Shown: positions 45,118 through 53,340 of the stretch, piece by piece
Layout: the number at the start of each line of letters is the position of its first letter
Position numbering within the stretch: the first letter of the stretch is position 1
NCBI GenBank assembly: GCA_003611745.1
Contig: RAYF01000008.1
Span: 62,001-126,000, forward strand
DNA: 64,000 nucleotides
Direction of reading: 5' to 3'
From: a bacterium D16-36
Lineage (GTDB): Bacteria > Bacillota > Clostridia > Lachnospirales > Lachnospiraceae
Made by a program: the position numbers and the translations under genes
The notes under the pieces: generated by a model
Told to the model about the DNA's origin: nothing
Databases searched by the model: none
The model's input: only the letters and a program-made list of their open reading frames with translations

Positions 45118-45151
45118 CCTGATACCCTGAGGTGGTTCAAAGGGTATCAGG
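45118..45151 (+). other. Strong hairpin in the leader of the 137-residue gene
   Basis: CCTGATACCCT (45118-45128) and AGGGTATCAGG (45141-45151) pair perfectly over 11 bp around a 12-base loop; CGGAA and TTCCG outside (45108-45112 and 45157-45161) can extend it. It lies between the presumed promoter and the start codon. With no T-run behind it, it is more likely a leader structure than a simple terminator of clpC, but the latter cannot be excluded. Confidence 0.6.
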
Positions 45152-45209
45152 TTCGTGTTCCGTTTCAGCGTTGCATTTACCAGTATAAAAAACACAGGAG
45201 GATCAAGTT

Positions 45210-45623
45210 ATGGCAGTCATTAAAGAGTTAATCCGTAAGGAGGATGATGGAACATTAAGCTTTGGTAATTACGAGTTTGATACCAAACAGAAGTTATCTG
45301 ATTTTGAGTTTGAGGGAGATCTTTATAAAGTCAAGACGTTTAAAGAAATAACGAAGCTTGAAAGAAATGGCCTGTTTGTGTATGAATCTGTGCCGGGAAC
45401 GGTTGTAACCGGTTTAAAGGTGACAGATGAAGAAATTGTATTTTCTGTGGAGGGCTTGGAGGATGCTTCTATTACATTGGAGCTTGAGCCGGAGACAGAA
45501 TACAAAGTTTATGTGGATGGCACAAATATAGGAAAGATGAAAACCAACCTTGGCGGTAAACTGGTACTTAGTATTGAGATTAATCCGGGACAAACATATC
45601 AGATTCGTGTGGTGACACTGTAG
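45210..45623 (+). CDS. Small beta-rich protein of unknown function
   Basis: A 137-residue acidic protein without signal peptide or cysteine. The pattern of alternating residues (GTLSFGNYEFDTKQKLSDFEF, then VVTGLKVTDEEIVFSVEG) suggests mostly beta-strands. GGAGG lies eight bases before the ATG. It stands between clpC and radA, three bases before radA, so it is probably co-transcribed with radA. I do not recognise the family. Confidence 0.75.
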   Translation: MAVIKELIRKEDDGTLSFGNYEFDTKQKLSDFEFEGDLYKVKTFKEITKLERNGLFVYESVPGTVVTGLKVTDEEIVFSVEGLEDASITLELEPETEYKVYVDGTNIGKMKTNLGGKLVLSIEINPGQTYQIRVVTL

Positions 45624-45626
45624 TTT

Positions 45627-47000
45627 ATGGCTAAGGGAAAGAGTAAGACCGTGTTTTTCTGTAAGGACTGCGGGTTTGAAAGTGTAAAGTGGCTGGGACA
45701 GTGCCCCGGTTGCCATGAATGGAATACTTTTGTGGAAGAACCGGTAGTGAAATCCGCAGCCGGAAGAGAGAGGACGGCAATTAGAAGAAAAGAACCGTCA
45801 AGGCTTTCAGAAGTCAGCATTACCGAAGAAGAGAGAACCCTGACGGGAATCGGGGAGCTTGACAGAGTGCTGGGCGGAGGGATTGTGACTGGTTCGCTGG
45901 TGCTTGTAGGCGGGGATCCGGGCATTGGAAAATCCACGCTGCTTCTGCAGATGTGCCAGAAATTGTCTGCAATGGGCAGGAATGTGCTTTATGTGTCTGG
46001 TGAAGAGTCTGTCAAACAGATTAAAATGCGTGCTGACCGTCTGGGGGATTTTGAACAGGAACTGCTGCTCTTAAGTGAGACGGATTTGGATTTAGTGGTA
46101 GAGACTGTGACAGAGTTAAAACCGGATGTTGTAATTATTGATTCCATACAGACGATGTACAGGGAGGAGCTTGGTTCTGCCCCGGGGAGTGTCGGCCAGG
46201 TAAGGGAAACGACAAGTGCCCTGATGCGGCTGGCAAAAGAGCTGGCGGTATCCATTTTTGTCGTGGGGCATGTTACCAAAGAGGGTGTAGTGGCAGGGCC
46301 GAGGGTTTTGGAGCACATGGTAGATACGGTACTTTATTTTGAAGGGGACGGAAGTGCTTCTTACCGTTTTCTCCGGGGTGTGAAGAACCGTTTTGGCTCT
46401 ACGAATGAAATAGGTGTCTTTGAGATGCGGGGAAACGGTCTCACAGAAGTCGCAAATCCTTCAGAGTATATGCTGCAGGGCAAGCCGGAAAATGAACCGG
46501 GTTCTGTGGTTGCCTGTTCCATGGAAGGGACACGCCCTATTCTGGTGGAAGTACAGGCGCTTGTCTGTCAGACAAACTTTAATATGCCGAGGCGTACTGC
46601 CGCAGGAACGGACTACAACCGTGTCAATTTGCTGATGGCGGTGATTGAGAAGCGTCTGGGCATCCGGCTTGGGGATTGTGATGCTTACATCAATGTTGCC
46701 GGGGGGATGCGTATCAACGAGCCAGCACTGGATTTGGGGATTATTGCGGCAATTTTGTCCAGTTACAGGAATCTGGCACTGGACAGCGGAACCATCTGTT
46801 TTGGGGAGGTTGGCCTGGTTGGGGAGGTAAGGGCCGTGAACATGGCTGAACAGAGAGTGTTAGAAGCCGCTAAGCTGGGATTTGGCCGCTGTATTTTGCC
46901 ACAGGTAAATAAGAGGCAGTTAGGGATTTCGGCCGGAATGCTGAATGGAATGCAGTTAATCGGTATTCAGACGATTCACGAAATATTGGGGGTGTTGTAA
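45627..47000 (+). CDS. radA: DNA repair protein RadA
   Basis: A 457-residue RecA-like protein that promotes branch migration in recombination. It begins with a C4 zinc finger (C12, C15, C26, C29 in FCKDCG...CPGCH), has Walker A GGDPGIGKS (95-103), the RadA-specific VKNRFG motif, and a C-terminal Lon protease-like domain (about 300-457). No good ribosome binding site stands in the three-base gap after the previous gene, so translation is probably coupled. Confidence 0.95.
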   Translation: MAKGKSKTVFFCKDCGFESVKWLGQCPGCHEWNTFVEEPVVKSAAGRERTAIRRKEPSRLSEVSITEEERTLTGIGELDRVLGGGIVTGSLVLVGGDPGIGKSTLLLQMCQKLSAMGRNVLYVSGEESVKQIKMRADRLGDFEQELLLLSETDLDLVVETVTELKPDVVIIDSIQTMYREELGSAPGSVGQVRETTSALMRLAKELAVSIFVVGHVTKEGVVAGPRVLEHMVDTVLYFEGDGSASYRFLRGVKNRFGSTNEIGVFEMRGNGLTEVANPSEYMLQGKPENEPGSVVACSMEGTRPILVEVQALVCQTNFNMPRRTAAGTDYNRVNLLMAVIEKRLGIRLGDCDAYINVAGGMRINEPALDLGIIAAILSSYRNLALDSGTICFGEVGLVGEVRAVNMAEQRVLEAAKLGFGRCILPQVNKRQLGISAGMLNGMQLIGIQTIHEILGVL

Positions 47001-47348
47001 TTGGAACTAAGACAAACAGAGCAGGCAACAGTAACAGTTTTAAAGCGTATGGAGAATTCCTTAGATTCCCTCGAACAGATGTCGTTGGATTCCATTAATA
47101 TTACAGATAAGCTTGTAACCGGTATTGACGAAATCAGGCAGTGTGCAGAAGAAATGGTGGGTTGTGCGGAATCAGACCGCGAGTATATTATGGAGATCAT
47201 CAAAAAACTGCTGCAAGAGTTATTAAATACTGCATTTACAGTTAATAATGTATCACATGAGTTGGAGAAGGAGACGATTTACCAGAGAGATACCATGGAG
47301 AGTATTAAGCAGATTGTAGAGTTTTTATATGCAATGACAGAGGAATAA
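47001..47348 (+). CDS. Small helical protein translationally linked to radA
   Basis: A 115-residue acidic protein, almost all helix, with a two-helix pattern (ATVTVLKRMENSLDSLEQM..., then REYIMEIIKKLLQELLNTAFTV...) somewhat like a piece of a methyl-accepting coiled coil, but with no signature motif. The start is a TTG at 47001, directly after the radA stop, with GGGGGTG about nine bases upstream inside radA. A terminator follows five bases after its stop. The family is unknown to me. Confidence 0.6.
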   Translation: MELRQTEQATVTVLKRMENSLDSLEQMSLDSINITDKLVTGIDEIRQCAEEMVGCAESDREYIMEIIKKLLQELLNTAFTVNNVSHELEKETIYQRDTMESIKQIVEFLYAMTEE

Positions 47349-47353
47349 GTTAC

Positions 47354-47391
47354 AGAAGGCACTGCGTATCAGGCGGTGCCTTCTATTTTTT
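47354..47391 (+). terminator. Intrinsic terminator of the radA transcript
   Basis: AGAAGGCAC (47354-47362) pairs with GTGCCTTCT (47376-47384), followed by a run of six T (47386-47391). Confidence 0.85.
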
Positions 47392-47395
47392 GGTT

Positions 47396-47424
47396 TATAA
47401 GGAAAGTTCTCAGTATGTGGTGGG
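47396..47424 (+). repeat. Dispersed hairpin repeat, fragment (copy 2)
   Basis: TTTATAAGGAAAGTTCTCAG then TATGTGGTGGG matches the first 28 or so bases of the repeat at 62721-62812; the hairpin part is missing. The fragment contains the stop codon and last five codons of the rlmL-like gene on the other strand. Confidence 0.65.
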
Positions 47425-48588
47425 CAAGGGATGCGGAGCATTTTTTTGGCGTTTGGGCGGTTTTGGCCCCATATACTGGTAGAAATAGGTTTTTATCATG
47501 CCATTGTATATCTTTCGGTTCTTATCTGCCTTTTTCCCTATATAGCGCTCCGCGTCCTCGTAAGCCGTAATTAAGTACATAGACCAGCAGTCAAGGTTCC
47601 GGTATGCTTCGCCGATTTCACGGTAAAGTGCGGGCATGTCGTCAGTGCCCTCCAGCCGATGCCCATAAGGCGGATTGGTAATGATAAAACCATATTTTTT
47701 GCGATGGCTCAAGTCTTTTACCGGGCGCTGCTGGAAATGGATCAGATGTTCCGTATCTGCCAGCCGTGCATTTTCCATGGCAGCCTTGATGGCATTGCGG
47801 CTGATATCATATCCCTGTATATCCATATCACAGTCCCTGATGATTAAATCTTCCGCTTCATTCACGGCATCATACCATTTCTTCCTCGGAATCAAATGTG
47901 TCCATGTTTCTGCGGTAAAGGAACGGTTCATCCCCGGGGCAATATTTGCGCCAATCATAGCAGCTTCGATTGGGAATGTACCGCTTCCGCAGAACGGGTC
48001 AACCAGAATGCGGTCTTTGTTCCATGGTGTCAGAAGGATTAGGGCAGCCGCAAGTGTTTCCGTTATCGGGGCCTTGACAGCAGATTGGCGGTAGCCCCTC
48101 TTGTGGAGGGAATTGCCGGAAGTGTCAAGCCCCACCACTACTTCATCTTTCATAATTGTAACGCGCACTGGAAATTCAGCGCCGTCTTCGCTGAACCAGC
48201 CAATATTATATTTTTTTTTCATCCGCTCAACCATTGCCTTTTTCATAATAGACTGGATGTCAGACGGGCTAAAGAGGGCACTCTTGATAGAAGTGGCTTT
48301 TGTAACCCAGAACCTGCCGTCTTTCGGAATATATTGTTCCCATGGGAGGGATTTCGTGCCTTCAAACAATTCATCAAAGGTAGAGGCGTGGAAGCTCCCG
48401 ACCTTCAGCAGAATGCGCTCCGTTGTCCTTAAAAAAATATTCGCTCGGCAGATGGCATCGCTGTCACCGGAAAAGGTGATTTTTCCATCTTCTACTTTTA
48501 TAATTTCATATCCCAGACGAAGGATTTCCTTTTTTAATACAGCTTCCAAGCCGAAATGGCATGGGGCGATAAATTCATATTTAGCCAA
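47410..48588 (-). CDS. THUMP-domain 23S rRNA methyltransferase, RlmL/YpsC-like
   Basis: A 392-residue class I SAM methyltransferase for rRNA guanine N2. The N-terminus EFIAPCHFGLEAVLKKEILRLGY and the THUMP domain (about 45-160) bind RNA; the methyltransferase has DPFCGSGTFPIEAAMIG (motif I region) and the catalytic NPPYGHRL (motif IV). GGAGGAAT precedes the ATG at 48588. The very C-terminus (HPLPTTY) is coded by a fragment of the dispersed repeat, so the original end may have been longer or different. Confidence 0.9.
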   Translation of the reverse strand: MAKYEFIAPCHFGLEAVLKKEILRLGYEIIKVEDGKITFSGDSDAICRANIFLRTTERILLKVGSFHASTFDELFEGTKSLPWEQYIPKDGRFWVTKATSIKSALFSPSDIQSIMKKAMVERMKKKYNIGWFSEDGAEFPVRVTIMKDEVVVGLDTSGNSLHKRGYRQSAVKAPITETLAAALILLTPWNKDRILVDPFCGSGTFPIEAAMIGANIAPGMNRSFTAETWTHLIPRKKWYDAVNEAEDLIIRDCDMDIQGYDISRNAIKAAMENARLADTEHLIHFQQRPVKDLSHRKKYGFIITNPPYGHRLEGTDDMPALYREIGEAYRNLDCWSMYLITAYEDAERYIGKKADKNRKIYNGMIKTYFYQYMGPKPPKRQKNAPHPLPTTY

Positions 48589-48625
48589 AATATTCCTCCT
48601 TATGTTTGCATTCTAGTTTAAATGT

Positions 48626-48654
48626 ATTATAGCGTATCGGCAGCTGCGGCGCAA
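48626..48654 (-). promoter_or_regulatory. Promoter of the rlmL-like gene
   Basis: Minus strand: TTGCGC (48649-48654), a 17-base spacer and a perfect TATAAT (48626-48631), about 38 bases from the ATG. Confidence 0.6.
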
Positions 48655-48666
48655 CTTTTGCAATAC

Positions 48667-48695
48667 TTGACGGGTATGCCAGAATAGTGTAGGAT
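48667..48695 (+). promoter_or_regulatory. Promoter of the ABC exporter genes
   Basis: TTGACG (48667-48672), a 17-base spacer and TAGGAT (48690-48695), 45 bases ahead of the ATG. The two divergent promoters are 12 bases apart and could influence one another. Confidence 0.5.
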
Positions 48696-48740
48696 TTTTA
48701 TGGTAAATATAGACATTATGAATGGAGAATTGAGAAGGCA

Positions 48741-50507
48741 ATGAAAAATTTACTTGTTTATATTAAGGATTATAAAAAAGAATGTGTGCTTGGCCCGCTT
48801 TTTAAGCTGCTGGAAGCGGGATTTGATTTAACAGTACCTTTAGTAACTGCAGCTATTATTGATTATGGCATTGCAAATGAGGACAAAGGCTATATCATGA
48901 AATATGGCGGGATTTTGCTGCTTTTAGCATTAATCGGCTTAGCCTGTTCCATCACGGCACAGTATTTTGCGGCAAAAGCTGCTGTGGGGTTTGCGGCTAA
49001 CCTGCGCCATGCCCTGTTTAGCCATATAGAAAAGTTATCTTTTTCAGAGATAGATCAGATTGGGACTTCTACATTGATTACGCGGATGACTAGCGATATT
49101 AATCAGGTCCAGTCGGGAGTAAATATGGCGCTGCGGCTGTTCCTGCGCTCGCCGTTTATTGTCTTTGGCGCAATGATTCTGGCGTTTTTTATTGATATTC
49201 AGGCGGCTCTTGTCTTTGCCATTGTGATTCCGCTGCTGGCCCTTGTCATCTTCGGCATAATGGGAATCAGTATGCCTCTGTACAAAAAAGTGCAGGGGGC
49301 ACTGGACAAAGTGCTTGGAAGCACCCGCGAAAACCTCACGGGAATACGTGTGATACGTGCGTTTCACAGGGAGGCGGAAGAGGAAGAGCAGTTTTGCAGG
49401 GAAAATAATTTTCTCGCAAAATCACAGCTTTTTGTTGGGAGGATTGCCGCGCTGACCAATCCCGTCACATATGTGATGATAAATGGAGCCTTGGTCGTCC
49501 TGTTGTGGATTAGCGGCATAAGGGTCCATGCGGGTTCCCTTACGTCCGGTGAAGTGATTGCATTAATAAACTATTTATCGCAAATATTGGTTGAGCTGAT
49601 TAAGCTTGCCAATACAATCGTCCTGTCAAATAAAGCGCTTGCCTGTGCAGCACGCATTGAGAGTGTGATGTCTGTCCAATCCTCCCTCGCCGTCAGGGAA
49701 GCAGGACAGTCGGAAACAGCGGTCGGCAAGAGGGGGCAGGTTGTTTTTGAAAATGTTTCGATGTGCTATCAGGGCTCACAGGAGCCTTCGGTTACCATGG
49801 TTGATTTTACGGCAGAGCCGGGGGAGACGATTGGAATTATCGGCGGAACCGGTTCGGGAAAAAGTACATTGGTGAATTTAATCCCTCGTTTTTATGATGT
49901 GACAGAGGGATGCGTAAAAGTAGACGGACAGGATGTCCGCAGCTATCCGATAAAGGAGCTTAGGGAGCGGATTGGCATTGTAATGCAGAAAGCCGTTTTG
50001 TTCAAGGGGACGATTAGGGAAAATCTTCTCTGGGGAAATGAGAATGCAGGCGAGGAGGAGTTAATGGAGGCTCTGGAATTATCCCAGTCTATTGAGTTTG
50101 TAGAAAAGAAAGAGGATGGGATTGATTCGTTTGTAGAGCAGGGCGGCAGAAATCTATCTGGCGGGCAGAGGCAGAGGCTGACTATTGCAAGGGCATTAGT
50201 CAGAAAGCCGGAGATTTTAATATTTGATGACAGCACTTCCGCTTTGGACTATGCAACAGATGCAAGGCTGAGGGGTGGGCTTAAGAGATTATCATACCGT
50301 CCAACTATTTTTATGGTTTCACAGAGAACCTCTTCCATCCGCCATGCCGATAAAATTATTGTCTTAGAAGATGGCGAAGTGATTGGAATTGGCACACATG
50401 ATGAACTATTGGAAAACTGTCAGGTTTATGCGGAGATTCATTACTCACAATATCAGAAGGATAAGGGTGCGGCATCCGGAAAGGAGGAAGAGAGTGAAAA
50501 CAGATAA
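48741..50507 (+). CDS. Heterodimeric ABC exporter subunit with degenerate ATPase site
   Basis: A 588-residue half-transporter: six transmembrane helices (about 15-300) and an ATPase domain with Walker A GGTGSGKST and signature LSGGQRQR. Walker B reads ILIFDDSTSALD, so the catalytic Glu is replaced by Asp. This is the pattern of the degenerate-site subunit in BmrCD/LmrCD/TM287-288 type exporters. Its gene overlaps the partner gene by 14 bases. The substrate may be a drug, lipid or peptide. Confidence 0.9.
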   Translation: MKNLLVYIKDYKKECVLGPLFKLLEAGFDLTVPLVTAAIIDYGIANEDKGYIMKYGGILLLLALIGLACSITAQYFAAKAAVGFAANLRHALFSHIEKLSFSEIDQIGTSTLITRMTSDINQVQSGVNMALRLFLRSPFIVFGAMILAFFIDIQAALVFAIVIPLLALVIFGIMGISMPLYKKVQGALDKVLGSTRENLTGIRVIRAFHREAEEEEQFCRENNFLAKSQLFVGRIAALTNPVTYVMINGALVVLLWISGIRVHAGSLTSGEVIALINYLSQILVELIKLANTIVLSNKALACAARIESVMSVQSSLAVREAGQSETAVGKRGQVVFENVSMCYQGSQEPSVTMVDFTAEPGETIGIIGGTGSGKSTLVNLIPRFYDVTEGCVKVDGQDVRSYPIKELRERIGIVMQKAVLFKGTIRENLLWGNENAGEEELMEALELSQSIEFVEKKEDGIDSFVEQGGRNLSGGQRQRLTIARALVRKPEILIFDDSTSALDYATDARLRGGLKRLSYRPTIFMVSQRTSSIRHADKIIVLEDGEVIGIGTHDELLENCQVYAEIHYSQYQKDKGAASGKEEESENR

Positions 50508-52242
50508 CCAGAAAAAAACGATTCGTAAGATATTAAATTATATTAGGAAGTACTGGTGGCTGATTCTTGTTTCCTTGTTTTTTGCAGCCATAACCGTGGT
50601 TCTTACGCTTTATCTTCCGATTTTGACGGGAGATGCTGTGGATGCTATGGTGGAAGAGGGGAGAGTTGATTTCCGGGTGCTAAAGGAGCTGTTGGTTAAA
50701 ATGTCTGTTATCATTGTTATCACAGGAATCGCCCAATGGCTTATGAATACTGCAAATAACAAAATTACGTATATGGTAGTAAGGGATATCAGGCGGGATG
50801 CATTCTACAAGATTCAAAGGCTGCCGCTTAAATATCTGGACAGCCATTCTTCCGGTGATGTGGTGAGCCGCATCATAGCAGATGTCGACCAGTTTGCAGA
50901 CGGGCTTTTGATGGGGTTTACGCAGGCATTTACCGGTATCCTGACAATTGTGGGAACGCTATTTTTTATGCTTATGACAAATGTATGGATTACCTTGGTA
51001 GTGGTTCTTGTTACGCCGCTGTCATTGTTTGTGGCTGCGTTTATTGCCAGAAAGACACATTCTATGTTTCAGAAACAGTCTGAAGCCAGAGGGGAGCAGA
51101 CGGGGCTGATAGATGAGATGGTTGGGAATCAGCAGGTCGTGCAGGCGTACAGCCATGAGGAGAAGGCATTGGCGCGTTTTGACGTGATTAATAAACGTCT
51201 GGAAAAATATTCCCTGCGGGCCACATTTTTTTCCTCCATCACAAACCCTGCAACAAGATTTGTCAACAATCTGGTCTATGCCGGCGTAGGGATATCCGGC
51301 GCGTTTTTTGCGATTAACGGATATCTTAGCATTGGAAAGCTTTCAAGGTTTCTGAGCTATGCGAATCAGTATACGAAGCCGTTTAATGAAATATCAGGCG
51401 TATTGACAGAACTGCAGAATGCAGTCACCTGTGCCGGAAGGGTGTTTGCCCTGATGGATGAAAGGGAGGAGGTGGAGAAAATTCCGCCAAGAGAGCAGAT
51501 AGGGACTGCCACAGGTGCAATGGAGATTGAGCATGTAGATTTTTCCTATGTGGAGGATAAACCGCTGATTCAGGACTTGAACCTCTCTGTAAAGCCGGGG
51601 CAGCGGGTGGCGATTGTAGGTCCTACAGGGTGTGGGAAGACAACGATTATAAATTTAATCATGCGTTTTTATGATGTAAACCGCGGCTCCATCAAAATGG
51701 ATGGCAGGGATATCAGGGATCTATCAAGGGAAAACCTGCGCAGCCAGTATGGCATGGTGCTTCAGGAGACATGGCTTAAAGATGGGACTGTTTTGGAAAA
51801 TATATTGTTTGGCAGAAAAGATGCTTCGAGGGAGGAAGCGGTAGAAGCGGCTAAATTATCCCATGCCCACAGCTTTATTAAGCGTCTGCCGCAGGGATAT
51901 GATACTATTGTAAAAGAAAACGGGGAAAACTTATCCCAGGGGCAGCGGCAGCTTCTGTGCATCGCCCGTGTGATTTTGTGCAGGCCGTCCATATTGATTC
52001 TGGATGAGGCAACATCTTCTATAGATACGCGTACAGAAATGCAGATACAGAGTGCATTCCAGAAGCTTATGGCAAATCGGACGAGTTTTATCGTTGCGCA
52101 TCGGCTTTCTACCATAAAAAATGCCGATATTATTTTAGTGATGAAGGATGGGAAAATTATCGAGCAGGGAAACCACGAGGAGCTTCTGGCAAAGAAGGGA
52201 TTTTACACAAATCTTTATATGAGCCAGTTTGCAGCAGATTAG
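50494..52242 (+). CDS. Heterodimeric ABC exporter subunit with intact Walker B
   Basis: A 582-residue half-transporter that pairs with the previous protein. Walker A is GPTGCGKTT and Walker B ILILDEATSSID with the catalytic Glu, but the signature is LSQGQRQLL rather than LSGGQ. The two changed motifs together would form one dead and one active ATP site, as in other heterodimeric exporters. GTG 50494 has AGGAGG six bases upstream; the frame stays open far upstream inside the neighbour, but that part has no membrane-protein character. Confidence 0.9.
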   Translation: MKTDNQKKTIRKILNYIRKYWWLILVSLFFAAITVVLTLYLPILTGDAVDAMVEEGRVDFRVLKELLVKMSVIIVITGIAQWLMNTANNKITYMVVRDIRRDAFYKIQRLPLKYLDSHSSGDVVSRIIADVDQFADGLLMGFTQAFTGILTIVGTLFFMLMTNVWITLVVVLVTPLSLFVAAFIARKTHSMFQKQSEARGEQTGLIDEMVGNQQVVQAYSHEEKALARFDVINKRLEKYSLRATFFSSITNPATRFVNNLVYAGVGISGAFFAINGYLSIGKLSRFLSYANQYTKPFNEISGVLTELQNAVTCAGRVFALMDEREEVEKIPPREQIGTATGAMEIEHVDFSYVEDKPLIQDLNLSVKPGQRVAIVGPTGCGKTTIINLIMRFYDVNRGSIKMDGRDIRDLSRENLRSQYGMVLQETWLKDGTVLENILFGRKDASREEAVEAAKLSHAHSFIKRLPQGYDTIVKENGENLSQGQRQLLCIARVILCRPSILILDEATSSIDTRTEMQIQSAFQKLMANRTSFIVAHRLSTIKNADIILVMKDGKIIEQGNHEELLAKKGFYTNLYMSQFAAD

Positions 52243-52285
52243 AGCGTGCTTTTGCAGGAAATACAAGAAAGGAGGATTTGGGAAA

Positions 52286-53098
52286 ATGAGTAAGATGTTG
52301 TTGGCATTAGATTTAGATGGGACACTGACGAACAGCAAGAAAGAGATTACACCCCGTACAAGGAGGGCGCTGATAGAGACTATGAAGAGGGGGCACACCG
52401 TTGTGCTTGCATCCGGCAGGCCTGCTCCCGGCGTGCTTCGTGTGGCTGAGAGCATTGATTTGCATAAATATGACGGATATGTCTTGTCGTACAATGGAGG
52501 GCAGGTTATAAGGTGCAGTACGGGCGAAGTGCTTTATGCACAGTATCTTCCGGAGAAAATTGTCACAGAAATTTTCAGCCTTGCAGATGAACTTGGAATT
52601 GGCATGATGACTTATGGACAGAAAAGCATTATAGCTAATATGCATAATGATGAGTTTATGGAATTGGAGGCATTTATTAACCATATGGATATCGTGCATT
52701 ATGAAAATCCGATAGGGCAGATTTCGGGGCCGGTCAATAAGTGCCTTGGGACAGCGCCGCCGGAGGAAGCGCTAAAGTATGTCAAAATATTTCAGAAAGA
52801 GTTTCAGGGCTATATCAGTGTTGGCCGTTCCGAACCGTTTTTTATTGAACTGATGCCGCTTGGCATTGACAAGGCGGTATCTCTTGGGAGGCTGAGTGCC
52901 ATGGTGGGCCTTGGCAGGGAGTATGTAATAGCATGCGGTGACGGCTTTAACGATATCAGTATGGTGGAATATGCAGGCCTTGGAGTTGCTATGGCAAATG
53001 CGCAGGAAGAGTTGAAAGAGGCAGCAGATTATGTGACGTTTTCAAATGATGAGGACGGCGTGGCACATGTCATTGAGAAATACATACTTGGAAATTAA
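52286..53098 (+). CDS. Cof-type HAD-IIB phosphatase
   Basis: A 270-residue HAD protein. Motif I is LLALDLDGTLTNSKKEI, motif II is VLASGRP, motif III Lys in LGIDKAVSL, and motif IV GDGFNDISMVEYAGLGVAMANA. The C2B cap lies between motifs II and III. Cof-like enzymes dephosphorylate sugar phosphates, flavin or PLP-type substrates; this one cannot be assigned. GGAGG precedes ATG 52286. It is likely co-transcribed with the ABC exporter. Confidence 0.88.
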   Translation: MSKMLLALDLDGTLTNSKKEITPRTRRALIETMKRGHTVVLASGRPAPGVLRVAESIDLHKYDGYVLSYNGGQVIRCSTGEVLYAQYLPEKIVTEIFSLADELGIGMMTYGQKSIIANMHNDEFMELEAFINHMDIVHYENPIGQISGPVNKCLGTAPPEEALKYVKIFQKEFQGYISVGRSEPFFIELMPLGIDKAVSLGRLSAMVGLGREYVIACGDGFNDISMVEYAGLGVAMANAQEELKEAADYVTFSNDEDGVAHVIEKYILGN

Positions 53099-53206
53099 TC
53101 CCATAAGGGCTTTCGTGAGTTTTTAGTTCTTGCATAACACCTTGGATTATTGTATACTTTTATGTGGTTATGTAAAATCGCATAATTTAAACTATTTTTT
53201 AGAAAT

Positions 53207-53296
53207 AAAAAAGGGCACAGACTTCGCTTGTGCCCTAGCAAGAATTTTCTGCGAAAATTCTTGTTGGTGGCCAACACACAGCGAACAGTTTCCTAT
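53207..53296 (-). repeat. Dispersed hairpin repeat, copy 3 (minus orientation)
   Basis: Read on the minus strand: TATAGGAAACTGTTCG..., the dyad GTTGG/CCAAC, then a variable hairpin with arms at 53253-53263 and 53239-53249 (CAAGAATTTTC and complement), then the invariant hairpin AGGGCACA/TGTGCCCT (53212-53236) and six T. Its orientation is opposite to the genes on both sides, so it is not their simple terminator. The rest of the 242-base gap (53099-53206 and 53297-53340) shows no gene. Confidence 0.85.
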
Positions 53297-53340
53297 AGAG
53301 TAAAGTAGGTACAATCATTCAGAAAGGTACAGAATAGAGC

